From Bubalus kerabau (taxonomy: Eukaryota > Chordata > Mammalia > Artiodactyla > Bovidae), in contig NC_073630.1 of assembly GCF_029407905.1 (NCBI RefSeq), positions 39,643,001 through 39,707,000 on the forward strand: a stretch of 64,000 bases of DNA. The letters are read 5' to 3'. Each line of letters starts with the position of its first letter. Position 1 is the first letter of the stretch. A program made the translations under genes and the position numbers. Positions 1 through 12,104 of this stretch are shown one piece after another. The notes under the pieces are model-generated. The model ran no database searches. It saw only the letters and a list, made by a program, of their open reading frames with translations, and was not told where the DNA came from.

Positions 1-26
1 TACAAAAAGAATGGAAGTTCCCTTAC

Positions 27-151
27 TTTGGAAGTTTCTCCAGCACGGTTTTCAGTTCTTCACATATGAGCTTCACAAGTCCATTCTTGATGTTACTATA
101 CGACACATCGATCATGAAGATGAAGGCTGGTGGGTTGGGAGGCTTATTCTT
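27..151 (-). CDS. SEC24D: SEC24D exon (last in window): start of trunk domain
   Basis: The exon is 125 bp: 41 codons plus two bases. The translation runs KNKPPNPPAFIFMIDVSYSN through IKNGLVKLICEELKTVLEKLP. AFIFMIDVSYSN is the first strand and degenerate metal-site loop of the vWA-like trunk domain in Sec23/Sec24 proteins. The acceptor is CTTTCATGTAG and the donor is GTAAGG at 26-21. The split final codon (AA plus one base) fits the Lys expected from the family. The rest of the trunk, the helical domain and the gelsolin-like domain are encoded beyond the left edge. Confidence 0.95.
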
Positions 152-1208
152 CTACATGAAAGCAAGCAAATCACACACATATAAAGTACATACATTTCAT
201 AATCAAATTAAAGCCCCCAGGAACTCTAGAAGGTCATCAGACCTCTCCTTTAATATAACACCTGTGGAATCAAATCACTTTCTGGACCAGTCTCTGCCAC
301 TATAAAAAAGATGAAGGCTGTTTATTTTCCAGGCTGTGACCTGAGTCCCACTACTGAAGTAGACAGGATGATGAGAGCTAGCAGAGAAGGCTCACGTTTG
401 CAGGGCTCAGAAGGCCTTACGACCACACCTGCCCAAGGGTGAGTACAGCCTGTGGGGGCCTTGCTTATAACCCTCTCCCTTAGGGGAAGAAACGTGTCTG
501 GAACCCTGGCAAACTGTGCCGTCAACAGTACAAAACTATAATTAGTGTTTGTTTTTGAAACTGAAGTTAAACTTCATAAACTTGTTATATCATCATGTTC
601 AACTCTTCCTTTATAAGCTCTTTAAAGATATGAAATTACATGCAAAAATATAATTGTATACTTAAAAATTTATACTATATTATCAAATACTTACCTGTTC
701 CTTACAGACTTATGGTAAAAAAAAAAAAAGTTTAATACTGGGTCTTTTTTCTATCTGCTTCAAATAATCACTAACATAAAGCAGCTGCTAAATACATTTT
801 GTAGCTTTTGGTCCTTTACTGGCTGGTATTCAAACAGCTCTTAGCAAGGGATTTGTCAGTTGGATTGTACAAAATATTTAGGAAATAGAACCACAGGCAA
901 ACGTCTTTTGTGACACTAGAGAATAAAGAATTAAGGCTAATTAAATCTTAACTTTAGGATAAATTAAAAATGTTCTAAATTATATTTTAATTGCTACAAT
1001 TATAAAATTAGGTGATAATATCTCCCAATTATCTAATTCATCCTATATCCAACTATAGGGTTAGATGTAACATTTCTCTTATAAAAGTCATTTGTTAAAA
1101 AAAAAAAGAAGGAAAAAAAATTGCAGGACTTGAAAACTACTAACCTGATTATTTCATAGTTTTGCCACATCCAGAATAAGACCAACAAAGAAATATAAGA
1201 ACTCTACT

Positions 1209-1425
1209 GGACTTCCCTGTTTGTAGAGTGGTTAAGAATCTGCCTTGCAGTGCAGATGAGACTAGTTCAATCCCTGGTCGAGGAAGATCCCACGTGCCTC
1301 GGGGCAACTAAGGCCGCTCACCGCCGCTGCTGAGCCCAGGCTCCACACGAGAAGGCCGCTCAGCGCAACCAGAGAAAGCCTGACGCCGCAACCAAAACCC
1401 AGCATGGCCCCAACTAAAACAAGTC
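1209..1425 (+). repeat. CHR-type SINE
   Basis: A tRNA-Glu-derived head (ggacttccctg, gtggttaagaatctgcc, ttcaatccctggtc) is followed by the CHR body (gaagatcccacgtgcc, ctgagcccaggctcc). This is a cetartiodactyl SINE family. The copy is diverged. Confidence 0.8.
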
Positions 1426-1727
1426 AGAAGAAGAAAGTCACTACTGCTGTCTACGCGAGCAATTTTTATTGCCAGTCTCTCGATTTCCACATAATCTCAT
1501 TCCTGACATGCTTATGCCAATTTACACAGAATTAAAACAACAGTCATTCCCACTGATTGAACCAAAACCTGTGACCACGCCAAACATGCCCTACCAATTT
1601 AACCTTCTCTCCGAAGTTCAGCATCACCAGTTCCCCACTGAATGTCCTCCATTATCTCTAATCTACACATTTCTACGTAATGCATCCCTCTAACTTGTTT
1701 TCTGCATCTTCATCTCGGTCACTTTGT

Positions 1728-1925
1728 GTGTTAGACACTTCAGTCACGTCTGACTCTTTGTGACCCCATGGACTGTGTTCCACCAGGCTCCTCTGTCCAT
1801 GGGATTCTCCAGGCAAGAGTACTGGAGTGGGTTGCCATGTCCTTCTTCAGGAGATCTTCCCAACCCAGGGATCAAACCCGGTCTCCCACATTGCAGGCAG
1901 ATTCTTTACCACCTGAGCCGCCTAC
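1728..1925 (-). repeat. Bov-tA SINE
   Basis: Read on the minus strand this gives the Bov-tA tRNA-Glu head (ggctcaggtggtaaagaatc), the internal promoter-like box and the Bov-A body, ending in the cgtgactgaag type tail. The copy is nearly full length. Confidence 0.88.
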
Positions 1926-2874
1926 AGAAAACTAAGACATCACTCCTTTAAGGAACATTGCCTTCCAACAGCTCTATCAATAACATCACTACACATCAAC
2001 CCAAAGGCTTGGAAACGTGAAATCAGATGTGACACTTCCTTTTCTTTCCATCAAGTTCCATTGATTTATTCTTTCAAAATGCTTCCTTCTCATGTTTTAC
2101 CCATCCGCCTCTTAGCCACTGGGAAGCATCTCATCTCGGGCCTTAACACCTACACTGGCCCCATCACTGGCTGCCTTCACCCACCACTCCACCTGGGCAC
2201 CCCGGCGGGCTCTGTCCAGCCAAGCTTAGCAATGGATGAACTCTATAAGCTGGTTTACTGGGTCGTCTTACTAAAACTGCTCTCTTGAAGCTCACAGACC
2301 TCCTGGCTGCAAACGACAGTGATCTGAAATAAAATCCAGCTCTCCTCCTCAGTCTCCATCTCTGCAGCTTTCAGCCTGGCAGACCACTTTCCCTTTCTCA
2401 GCTGCCGAGGCACAGGGTGTCATTTCCTCTCCCGCTTGTCTGATCTCCTCCTCTGTTTCTCACTTTCTAACCTCCTCCAAAGGACACCTTCCTCGCTCTC
2501 CTTATCACATGCTCCAGCACGGAATCTCACTTGCTCATTTTTAAGCAGCACCTATCGGTGACTCACGTTCCCTCCTCAGGGCCTGTTTCCTGAGCTCCCA
2601 GCCAGCATTCCAGTCAACTACAGCACAGCACGCCTCCACGGCAAGGCCGCACCAGCACCTTACACTCAAAGTGTAGACAACACTTCTCCCACTCCGGCTA
2701 ATCTTCCATAAGGAACTTACAGAAAGCATGATCCTCTCAAACAATCTGGGCTTTACATCACTCTTTCTCTCTGGAACTGTCTACCTCCCTTACCAGCCAC
2801 ACGGAGTTAACTGTGAAGCCTCTATGGCTTGTTCTAGTTCCAGTAACCAAATTTGGACCCTCATTTTCTTTCCT

Positions 2875-3735
2875 TTTAAAATTATTTTCAATAGTGGTAA
2901 AACAGAAAATAATCTACCATCTTAACCATCTGGGCTTCCTTGATGGCTCCGTGGTAAAGAATCTGCCTGCTACTGCAGGAGACACTGGAGACTTGGGTTT
3001 GATCCCTGGGTGGGGAAGATCCCCTGCAGCAGGAAATGGCACCCCACTCCAGTGTTCTTGCCTGGAAAATTCCATGGACAGAGGAGCCTGGCAGAGTACA
3101 GTCGATGGAGTCACAAGAGTTGGACACAGCTTAGCGACTAAACAAGAACAGCCGCCATCTTCAAGTGTGAATTCTGTGCCGTCAGCACACTCACACTGTT
3201 GTGCAACTGCCGCCCCCACCCATCTCTAGCACGCGGAACGGAAACTTCATACCACCCCACTCAGGGTGCCGCATTAAACAATCGTTTACCATCCCCCCGC
3301 CCCCGTCCCTGTGAACCACTTTTCTACATTTCTAATCTCTGTCTCTATGAGTTGAACTACTCTAGGTAATTCATATAAGTAAAATCATACAGTATTTGTC
3401 ATTTATGCGACTGGCTTCTCTAAGCATAATGGCCTAAACATTCATCCATGTTAAAGCATGGGTCAGAATTCCCTTTGTTTCTCAGGCTCGCTAATTCTGC
3501 ATGGTATGTACATACCACATTTCGTTCATCCATTCACCCATCTCTGGATACCTGGGTTGCTTCCAGCTTTTGGCTATTGTGACTAATGCTGTTATGAACA
3601 CAGATGTACAGATCTCTCTCTGAGACTCTCTTTTCAATTATTTTGGGAATATACCCAGAAGTGGAATTGCTGGACCATTTGGCAGTTCAATTTTTAATTT
3701 TTTTTTTTTTTTCTGAGGAACTGCTAAATGACCCT
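2875..3735 (-). repeat. Old L1 fragment, antisense, interrupted by a SINE
   Basis: Plus-strand phrases such as gactactctaggtaattcat, agtggaattgctggacc and ttttggctattgtgactaat are the antisense of the L1 ORF2/3' region known from many mammals. The fragment is split by the Bov-tA at 2932-3145, so it predates that insertion. Confidence 0.8.
2932..3145 (+). repeat. Bov-tA SINE inside old L1
   Basis: The element starts gggcttccttgatggctc and ends with a gttggacacagcttagcgac type tail, giving a full Bov-tA structure. Confidence 0.9.
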
Positions 3736-4417
3736 CATTTTCTCTTGCATGTTAACTGGTTAACTACTACATTCACCAATCTCCCTCCTCTCAGGACATG
3801 GACTGCTGTCAGAATAAACCACCCAGGCACAATACAAACCCCAGTGCTGCTCCCCTGAGGACAGGCAGCCTACCGAGCCCCCAGTTGGGCACAGAGCCTG
3901 GTCGGAAGGGCGCTCAGTGCTGCGCAAAAGGCGTAGATGGGTGGGTGGGTTAACAGCAACAGCTCCCTCTCAGCCTTTGACTGTCTTCATGGCCTACTGA
4001 ATTAATAAAATTCTTCAATGGCCTGGCATTTGAAACTCCCCATAATACTCATTCAGCAAACACATATAAAAGCCTAAGAGATCAAAGCTATGCCAAGCCT
4101 AGTGGAACATAAAAGGACGGTCTGGTCTCAAAACAACTTCCCAGCTTTACTTCCTAACATGCCCCAAAACACATTCCTCCAGTTTAAGTGTTTGCCATTT
4201 TCAAAACATTTTCTATCCAGAAGTCACAACCTAGTAGGCCTGGGCCAAGAAAAATATTTCCTTGGCGGGAAAAACTATTTTGTTTGGCATAGTGTTTTTT
4301 AAAAATATTTGAATGTGACTGTGTTTTGGGGAACAGAGGAATATACTCTCCAATTATTCTAGTGCCTCTACCAGGGCCCCACTGTTCATCTACAAAGCCC
4401 CCCCTCACCCCCAAAAG

Positions 4418-4538
4418 TGCTAACTGGCTTCAGTCGAGTGGACTCTGTGCGACCCTACGGACTGTAGCCTGCCAGGCTCCTCTCTCCATGGGATTCTCCC
4501 AGCAAGCGTGCTGGAGTGGGCTGCCCAAAGGACTTGGA
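4418..4538 (-). repeat. Bov-A SINE fragment
   Basis: The phrases ctggcttcagtcgagtggac, ctgtagcctgccaggctcct and tgctggagtgggctgcc are the antisense Bov-A monomer. The tRNA head is missing. Confidence 0.8.
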
Positions 4539-4569
4539 GTGAGCTGCACATACCCCTGAGAAGCTGCTT

Positions 4570-4790
4570 CTGCTCACCACTTAGCTTCCCCTTCCGTTTT
4601 CACATGTCCATCCTCTGCTCAAATGGCACTTACTTTTTAAAGCCCTTCTTCAATCCTCTCCAAATCAGAAATGATTGCTCATCTGTTTTCTCATGGCACT
4701 CTGATTATTCTACTCTTGTAGCATTTCCATTTGGATTTATAATTATGTACTTTTCTTATCAGGTCTCTATGCATGGGAAGGACTGAGACT
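4570..4790 (+). repeat. L2-like 3' fragment
   Basis: Phrases resembling ctcaaatggcacttac and a tail mentioning actctgattattctac are in the order expected of the L2 3' region. The fragment is strongly diverged, so the name is tentative. Confidence 0.5.
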
Positions 4791-5150
4791 GGGTTCATAT
4801 CCTTGCTAGTTTTGGAACTACAACCAATGAGCCTTGGACATACTAGGTATAAAACAAATGTCAAAGTGAACAAAAATTAAATGGAGAAACTACATTAAAA
4901 AAAACAAAACAACTAGTTTGGAATGAAAGTTTACCTTCCAGATACACTATATGCATAGATAGATATATTCCGTAAACTTTGAGGTAAAAAACTTCCAGTT
5001 AAGAGACAGAGCTGGGTCTTTTTTTCTAGCAAAACTCCACGGTGATTTTGGTAAACAGATGCCAACATATCCACAGCACACAGAGAGGGAACAGGGGCTG
5101 TGTGGTCACACAGACGTGGTTTCCGGTCTGGCCCCGTCATTTTTTATATG

Positions 5151-5320
5151 TATGGCCTGAGGTCAGCACTTTTCTCTAAGCCTGTTTCCCCACATCATGG
5201 TGGTAACTAACCGCACGAGTTCACTGGAAGAACTACGCAATACAATACAGAGAAAGCACGTAGCACAGAGCATCACATGCGGTGAATGCTCAATGAGCGC
5301 TGATTTCATTATCTACAGTT
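5151..5320 (+). repeat. MIR-like fragment
   Basis: The order ctctaagcctgtttcccc, then agaaagcacgtagcacagag, then ggtgaatgctcaatgagcgc follows the 3' half of the MIR consensus. Confidence 0.55.
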
Positions 5321-5434
5321 GGCATTAAGATAAACTAAATTGAATAGTAAAAATGTGATTTTGTAATTCTCCTTTAAGTTTGTATGCTGTTAAAAAATAC
5401 ACATACAAATTATAAAGATTTTTTTTTAAATGTG

Positions 5435-5605
5435 GACCGTTTTTTAACATCTTTATTAACTTTGTTACAATACTGCTTCTGTTTTTTTATGTTTTGGTTT
5501 TGGGCCCTGAGGCATGTAGAATCTTTAGCCCCCTTACCAGGAACTGACCCACACACCTCCTGCATTGGAAGGCGAAGTCTTAACCACCGAACCGCCAGGG
5601 AAGTC
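5435..5605 (-). repeat. CHR-type SINE
   Basis: Read on the minus strand the head is gacttccctggcggttcggt followed by ttaagacttcgcc. The body is truncated and ends in a T-rich stretch on the plus strand, which is the element's A tail. Confidence 0.7.
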
Positions 5606-6811
5606 ACACACAAATTAAATACGCTCTTTTTCATCATCCAAATTCCTAAGGCACCTCATTATTATACTTCATTTACATTTTAAGTTATAATTAAATTTTA
5701 AGATATTAAGAGTATCTTTTTATTATAAAAGGAACATTAAGCTTATTTAAAAAAAAAACCCTTAGAAATGTACAGTTTTTATTTGGTTCCTTGCCTGCTG
5801 TGTGAGATTTCCCATCAATTAGATGTCTGGAGCATTTCCACATAGCAGAGTTTGAAGATACTGACTTTTGTTCCCAGAAATAGATTTGACTCCCTGCCTA
5901 GGTTTCTACTAAAAAAGCAGAAAATCAAGATAATTTAGCCTTTTTGGCAGAGAACTGGAAACTCGGAGCATAGTTAGATTTATACTCCAGCTGCAAAGAT
6001 CAGTGAATAAATTTTCTGTCACTAGGTTACAATAGCTTTATTTAATTAGAACTTCAAATGTTTCTGTTCCGCCTAATCCTTTTCCTTCAGTCAGTAACTG
6101 TTAAAGGACACATGAACTGTCCAAAAGAAACTGATACTCTAGGACATCTTTTTTGTGTGAAATAAATCATTTGTACCAAAACATGTTTTTACGTTTCCCC
6201 TGAATATGTTCCAATGTTACACTTAAAACTAATACAGCATGAACTCTTCTTTGATAACGAGGTCTATGTCATGCAGTGAAAAACTCAGATAACACTAAAA
6301 TAAATGAAAAAGGCATATTAATTGGAAAACATTTTTAAATTCACTCAGTTGAAAAAACTTCCAGTTAGGAACAATGTTCTTTGTAATTTTTACTCAACAC
6401 AACGTGGGCTGGCCCCCTAGTGAACATCTAGGGAAGAGGTCTGTGGGTCAGAGGCCGTTTCCTGAGGACTGGGCCCTCGGGAGCACTCCTTTTTGGAAGG
6501 GGAAGTAAGTCAGAATGACTCTGTTTCTTCAAGTCTACACATAGCACTTCAGATACAAGCTGAAACTTGAAGTGACATCCAAGAAGATGTTTTCAAACCA
6601 CTAAAGAATTTTAAAGACCTGCAAGATACCCATCATGATGTCACTATCACTAGGAGGCTGGAGAAGGGAAACAGCTGCTCCTGGGGGTAGGGGCACACTT
6701 GCAAATTCCTTTACGCGTCCCCTGACTCACTTGCCCACCCGTCTGCACGCACTGATCAGCTGCCTACCCCGTGGCAGGAACTGCGGTAGCTGCCGTAAAG
6801 ACAGCTAGGAT

Positions 6812-7122
6812 AGGGCCTACCTGGTGGTCCAGTGGTTAAGAATCCACCTGCCAGGGCAGGGAACCTGGGCTCAATCCCTGGTCTGGGAAGATCCCACATG
6901 CCACAAAGCAACTAAACCCGTGTGCCCCAAGCACTGAAGCTCACGTGCCCAGAGCCTGGGCTCGCAACAGAGAAGCCAGCACAGTGAGGAGCCCTCACAC
7001 CCGGACTGGAGAGTGGCACCCACTCCCCACAACTAGAGAACGCCTGCGAGCAACGAAGACTCAGCGCAGCCAGACATCAATCAATCAAATTCAAAAAAGC
7101 TAATATATTAAAAAAAAACAGA
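6812..7122 (+). repeat. CHR-type SINE, near full length
   Basis: The element starts agggcctacctggtggtcc, contains gtggttaagaatccacctgc and the long CHR body (catgccacaaagcaactaaa), and ends in an A-rich tail near 7111-7122. Confidence 0.85.
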
Positions 7123-8086
7123 GGGAGGACAAGATTCTTGTTCCCAATGATATCAGAATCTAGGAAGAGGGAAAACATAGGAAGATTAAAATTCTATGGG
7201 GATAACTGCTAAAACAGATACACGGACCAAATTATGTGGACGACAAATCAGAACATTTAGTAAATAACAACCACGATGAAGTCAGAGGGAGTCAGATGAA
7301 GTCAGAGAGACCCTCACATAGAATAAAATTTCAGCCAGAGATTAGAGAATAAGTAGGAATTTGCTGGGTGGGATATGTAGAGCTGTAACAGGAGGATGAA
7401 AATGCAGTCAGGTCAAAAGAACATCTTCGATACAAGCATGGAGTTGAGCAGAGGAGTGATCCTTTCAGAGTATGGGAGCCAGAGTTTTGTACAATTGAAG
7501 ATGCAGCTGAGGTGGGAGCTAATGGTCTTATAAGGAAACAAACTTTTGAATTTAACTTTTTAGACTGAGGCAGTAGGAGGAGTCTCACAGTTATATTTTA
7601 AAGCAAGGAAGCCAGAGGACAGGATCCCGGGCTGCTGAAATAATCTAAGGGCGATTCTGAGAGCCTGACTGACTGTGGTGCCAGCGGGAGTGGAGAAGAG
7701 AGCCAGAGAAACACGTCAGTAGTCTTGCTGACCATGCTGGCTGACCTTCAGCCTGAGAAGGGAGATTCTCTGGGGATGACTGACAAAGCAAATAGGGCAG
7801 AGGTGCTGTAGGGAACTGCTGCATTGAGGACCTAGCATATTCTCTCTTAAAGGGACATAAAAATGAAATTATTATTTTTTTCTTCCTGTCATTGCAGTGG
7901 ATAGTCTGACTGTTTAATCACATTAACAGCCTAGACGGCTTGATCTGTGTCTTAGGGATTTCTACTTCCCCATGGCACCACTCAAATGCTTTGGTTGTGA
8001 ATTAAGAGTCAGTTCATTAAACATGAAAGTTATTCACTTGCATCTGATAGCCATATATAAACACTGGAAGTCCTGGGAGCACTTAC

Positions 8087-8202
8087 CCTGCAGTAATCCA
8101 AAGTAGCAACATATTCATACGATCCTAGCGATAACTCTGGCTTCTCATAGTGGTCCAGTCTTCTTCCAATGTGGTCCAGATGTTGGAAATAGAATGGTGG
8201 AA
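8087..8202 (-). CDS. SEC24D: SEC24D exon: zinc finger to trunk linker
   Basis: The exon is 116 bp: two bases completing Val, then 38 codons. The translation is PPFYFQHLDHIGRRLDHYEK followed by a segment ending SYEYVATLDYCR. This is the strongly conserved stretch between the zinc finger and the trunk domain; the human sequence as I recall it is identical or nearly so. The acceptor is TTTTTATTAG and the donor GTAAGT follows the Arg codon, so the intron is phase 0. The neighbouring zinc-finger exon lies 3.2 kb upstream in the transcript. Confidence 0.97.
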
Positions 8203-9092
8203 CTAATAAAAACAAAATAGGAAAGGGAATCTTTTGTTTTTACAACACAGACAATTTAGTAAGTTCTCAAAGTTTATTATGGGAGGAAAGGAGTTAGTAT
8301 GAGGGAAAAAAAGAATTTTAAAGCTGGAATGTAGCATATTCCAAAAATCCACTAGTCTTTCTTTCCAGTCTTGGAAAGAATGAGGGTTTTCTAAAATATC
8401 TTCCTGACCCTTCTGCAAGTTACTGATGACAAAGAACATTAATGGTCTGGATCATTACAGAGAAACAGCAGATAAAAGCACGGGAGTTTTTAAATTGTCA
8501 CAACCAAAAGTTAATTCTCCCTATTTAATTACCTTTTCTCAAAGGAATTCTAACTTTTTAAACTATTTAAATTTTCAATATCCCAGCAAACTTACATTGG
8601 TTATTTGGACTATACTATTAGCTCTAATGTTTATTATCTTTTAATCAGAGATGTCTTCAGCCATGGGGAGTTTGCACGGTAATCTTTAACGTCTGGGCTT
8701 CAGAGTGGAGACGATTACTGTATTAGGGAAAGACTACACCATGAGATCTCAGCTGAGGAACTCTTAATTTGATTCAAATGTCTAAGAAGGTTAGTTCTGG
8801 CAAAGCCCTGGAAGTCATCCAGTAGGACAGGAACACTTATGACTCACACACTGAACTCTTGGACAAATATGGCCTGGTATCTCTGTGCAAACGAACTCTA
8901 CTGCCTCAAGAAGAACAGGGCTGGCTGTTAAACCACTGACAAAAGAAGTACTTAGAGTAACTAGCTATGCTCTGGTTTTAAGCATTTCATAAAGAAAAAC
9001 ATTTTCATTTGTAAAACCATGTAACTAATGACTTGTTTTAAAACCAATAACTCAGTATTCTTTATTTTTAGTTATGAACTAGCATATGGGTT

Positions 9093-9283
9093 GGGCTTCC
9101 CTGGTGGCTCAGCTGGTAAAGAATCTGTCCCCAATGTGGGAGACCTGGGTTCGATCCCTGGGTTGGGAAGATCCCCTGGAGAAGGGAAAGGCTACCCATT
9201 CCAGTATTCTGGCCTGGAGAATTCCATGGACTGTAGAGTCCATGGGGTTGCAAAGAGTCAGACACGACTGAGCGACTTTCACT
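9093..9283 (+). repeat. Bov-tA SINE with target-site duplication
   Basis: This is a full Bov-tA (gggcttccctggtggctcag to gacacgactgagcgac). It is flanked by agcatatgggtt at 9081-9092 and agcacatgggtt at 9290-9301, a 12-bp duplication with one mismatch. Confidence 0.95.
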
Positions 9284-9550
9284 ATCGTTAGCACATGGGT
9301 TCCAACAGGACTGTTTTATTAGTTTGGACGTAAGAAAATAGTCACTAAGGCTTGCTTTATTTTTTTCTCTATTTTCTTACTATATTGTGGCCATTTCTTT
9401 TTAAACAAGTTTTATAAGATTCACTTGTACATAGGGATCTGTGAACTTGGAAAATTCAGTGTTTTGCAAAGATTGTGGAAGTGGGAAGCTGACAGTCTCA
9501 GCTAAGAAGGCTGTGACAGCCTTAAACTGCTCTTTTGTTATGTTTAACAT

Positions 9551-9641
9551 GCTCAGTTACTTAGTCGTGTCCGACTCTTTGAAACCCCGTGGACTGCAGC
9601 CTGTCAGGCTCCTCTATCCATGGAATTTTCCAGGCGAGAAT
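9551..9641 (-). repeat. Bov-A SINE fragment
   Basis: Antisense Bov-A phrases (cttagtcgtgtccgactctt, ggactgcagcctgtcaggct) are present. Only the 3' monomer part remains. Confidence 0.8.
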
Positions 9642-10065
9642 AGATGAGATGGATAATGCGGCACCAGCTGTTCCAGGATGTATGGATGGTACTTTCTGTA
9701 CACTTTCTAGAATTTATTTTTATTCACACATCTACATGTAATTGGTAAAAAAAATTCCCCTTAAAATCAATTAGCTTTGTATTTGTTAGCATTTAATATT
9801 ATCTGTCATGTTTTATAAACCAGATTCAAGTCCCCCCATAAATTACACACGGCCATGTGACACTCGTCTTCCTGCATGTCTTTGGCCTCAAGTTCTTTTG
9901 ACTGAGAGAGAATCTCTGACGTTTTGAAAGAAAACAGAGTGAAACCATTTGACCGTGCCTGCAAGGTTCTAACAAACCTTTGCCTTCTCTAAACCTAAAT
10001 GAAGAATGCAGGTACCAATGACATCTAAGGGGGTCTGGCTTTCTTGCAGAAACAAATATTGGAAT

Positions 10066-10532
10066 CTAGTATTTTTGCCAACAAAGGTCCATATAGTCAA
10101 AGCTACAGTTTTTCCAGTAGTCATGTATGGATGTGAGAGTTGGATCATAAAGAAAGCTGACTGCCAAAGAATTTATGCTTTTGAACTGTGGTGTTGAAGA
10201 AGACTTGAGAATCCCTTGGACAGCAAGCAGATGAAACCAGTCAGTCCTAAAGGAAATCAACCCTGAGTATTCACTGAAAGGACTGATGCTCAAGCTCTAA
10301 TGCTGTAGCCACCTGATGCGAAAAGCAGACTCATTGGAAAAGACCCTGATGCTGGGAAAGACTGAAGGCAATAGAAGGGGGTGACAGAGGATGAGATGGT
10401 TGGATGGCATCACTGACTCAATGGACCTAAGTCTGAGCAAACTCAAGGAGACAGTGAAGGACAGGCAAGCCTGGCGTGCTGCAGTCCATAGGATCGCAGA
10501 GTCAGGCACAACTTAGCATCTGAACAACAACA
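10066..10532 (+). repeat. BovB (RTE) LINE 3' fragment
   Basis: The sequence matches the 3' end of BovB: the region translating as VFPVVMYGCESW, then HLMRKADSLEK-like sequence, then the Bov-A-related tail ending cacaacttagcatctgaac. In-frame breaks show it is inactive. Confidence 0.88.
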
Positions 10533-11378
10533 AGAATATGAACAACCCTATTAGAAAATGAACTCAGCAGCTTCTTAGGAGTGGACACCAGAGGCATTCC
10601 CTCGGGTGTAGAAATACAAGAACTTTGTGTGTTTTTCCTCTACCAGGAAGCGGCAGGGCCTTTTAAGGCTTCACGCTGACACTTTGGGATTGAGGCCAGA
10701 GAAAACAAAGATCCTACATGCTCTCTCTACGTAGATGGATCCTCGATGGATTTCTGATCACCTTGCGAAGAAAGTTGAGGGCTTGAGTGAACGTGCTGGG
10801 AATCCGATGACCTTGTGCAGGCGTGGCGAAAATGCTCCAGGAGAGGCCTCTGCCATCTCCTGACGTTTTCTCCCAACACTAAAGCACTTGGAAGCGTGTG
10901 CTCACAGGGTTCCTGAAAAGCAGGTCCCAGGGTTGTGTAGGATTTGGTTGCAGATTTCATGAAGCACGCGCGATGGAATAAGACCTTCCTTAGAAAGAGC
11001 AGGAAAGGCAGAGAACCAGCGGAGCCTGCTCGCACTGGTATACCCACTGTGTGCGGGACAGGTGCCACCGCCGCTGCAGGGCGAGAGACCTCCCAGGGGC
11101 CAGGGGCCCGTCCTCGAGACTAGGCTGGGAACCAAGATCCCACGCCCCAGCACGGGGCTCTTAAAGGTCTTTTTGAGGAGGCCTCATTCTGTCAGTCTCC
11201 TGCACTGGGGGCTGGGCGAAGTCATGGGCTGTGTGAAGGGTGTGAGTGCACAAGGAGGCCAGCGTTGCTCCCCCAGCAGAGCATGCCCTCGAGCCGAGAG
11301 GTCATGGAGGTGATGACGCAGGCCGGAAACCGCCGAGGGAGCAGCCGGGCTCTCAGAGCCGCCGCGGGCACCACTCAC

Positions 11379-11517
11379 CGTCATTCACGCAGCTGCAGAA
11401 GCCACACTGGTACCTCCGCCCTCCTTCGATGAACTGCATGAACGGGCACATGTAGGCTTTGCACCTGTTGCATCTGACTGGTCCAGCCTCGCCATGGTTT
11501 ACCAGGTAGAGGGGCGT
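11379..11517 (-). CDS. SEC24D: SEC24D exon: Cys4 zinc-finger domain
   Basis: The exon is 139 bp: 46 codons plus one base. It encodes TPLYLVNHGEAGPVRCNRCK, then the segment ending YQCGFCSCVND. The two CxxC pairs (RCNRC and QCGFC) about 20 residues apart are the zinc-binding site of the Sec23/Sec24 zinc-finger family, which helps hold the SEC23-SEC24 heterodimer together and sits near the membrane face of the coat. The acceptor is CTTCCTGTAG after a good pyrimidine tract; the donor is GTGAGT. The exon is GC-rich compared with the surrounding intron. The upstream intron is 30.5 kb, the largest in the window. Confidence 0.97.
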
Positions 11518-11819
11518 CTACAGGAAGCAAGCAGAAGTAAAATCACGTGGGCACGGGGTCTCCAGGTTTCTTCAGAAGTCCTACAATTGTAGTCACTGAA
11601 ATGCGAAAACTCCGGACTCATTAAGGAACTCAACTCAGTGTCCACCAGGGGAGTAAGGACGCCTCTCTTGAGACTGTGTGGAATTCAAGGTAATGCCCAA
11701 ACAAAAACTACTTTAAATGCATGTCTACTGTATAAATATATTTGTACATTTATGTATATGTGTATTTACCAATGCGTGTGAAGACAGAAAGAGAAAAATA
11801 AAACACAGGAATGGTACCC

Positions 11820-12104
11820 AGAATATTCATTGGAAGAACTGATGATGAAGCTGAAACTCCATCACTTTGGACACCTGATGCAAAGAGCCAACTCATTGGA
11901 AAAGACCCAGATGCTGGGAAAGATTGAAGGCAGGAGGAGAAGGGGGCGACAGAAGATTAGATGGTTGGATGGCATCACCGACTCAATGGACATGAGTCTG
12001 AGCAAACTCCGGGAGACAGTGAAGTACAGGAAAGCCTGGAGTGCTACAGTCCATGGGGGTGCTAAGAGTTGGACACAACTTAGCGACTAAACAACAATAA
12101 TGCT
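11820..12104 (+). repeat. BovB 3' fragment
   Basis: It begins gaatattcattggaagaact and ends gacacaacttagcgactaaa. The translation includes KIEGRRRRGRQKIRWLDGI, the Arg-rich BovB C-terminal segment. Confidence 0.88.

Larger units (their letters stand above)
152..8086 (-). other. SEC24D: SEC24D intron, 7.9 kb
   Basis: The intron contains CHR SINEs (1209, 5435, 6812), Bov-tA copies (1728, 2932), an old antisense L1 (2875-3735), a Bov-A fragment (4418) and L2/MIR relics. Nothing was recognised at 152-1200, 3740-4410, 4800-5145 or 5610-6805. The stretch 1960-2720 is pyrimidine-rich and may be a decayed L2. The stretch 7130-7850 resembles a decayed L2-like element on the minus strand. Confidence 0.85.
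8203..11378 (-). other. SEC24D: SEC24D intron, 3.2 kb
   Basis: The intron contains a Bov-tA (9093-9283), a Bov-A fragment (9551-9641) and a BovB 3' fragment (10066-10532). Nothing was recognised at 8203-9079 and 9645-10060. The part nearest the zinc-finger exon (10540-11378) becomes GC-rich and carries no recognised element. Confidence 0.88.

Noticed and set aside
3936..3952. gatgggtgggtgggtta as a G-quadruplex
   Set aside because: Only three G runs are present, so the four-run requirement is not met.
9093..9170. tRNA-like sequence at the SINE heads as possible tRNA genes
   Set aside because: These are the tRNA-Glu-derived heads of Bov-tA elements, diverged and lacking a full cloverleaf.
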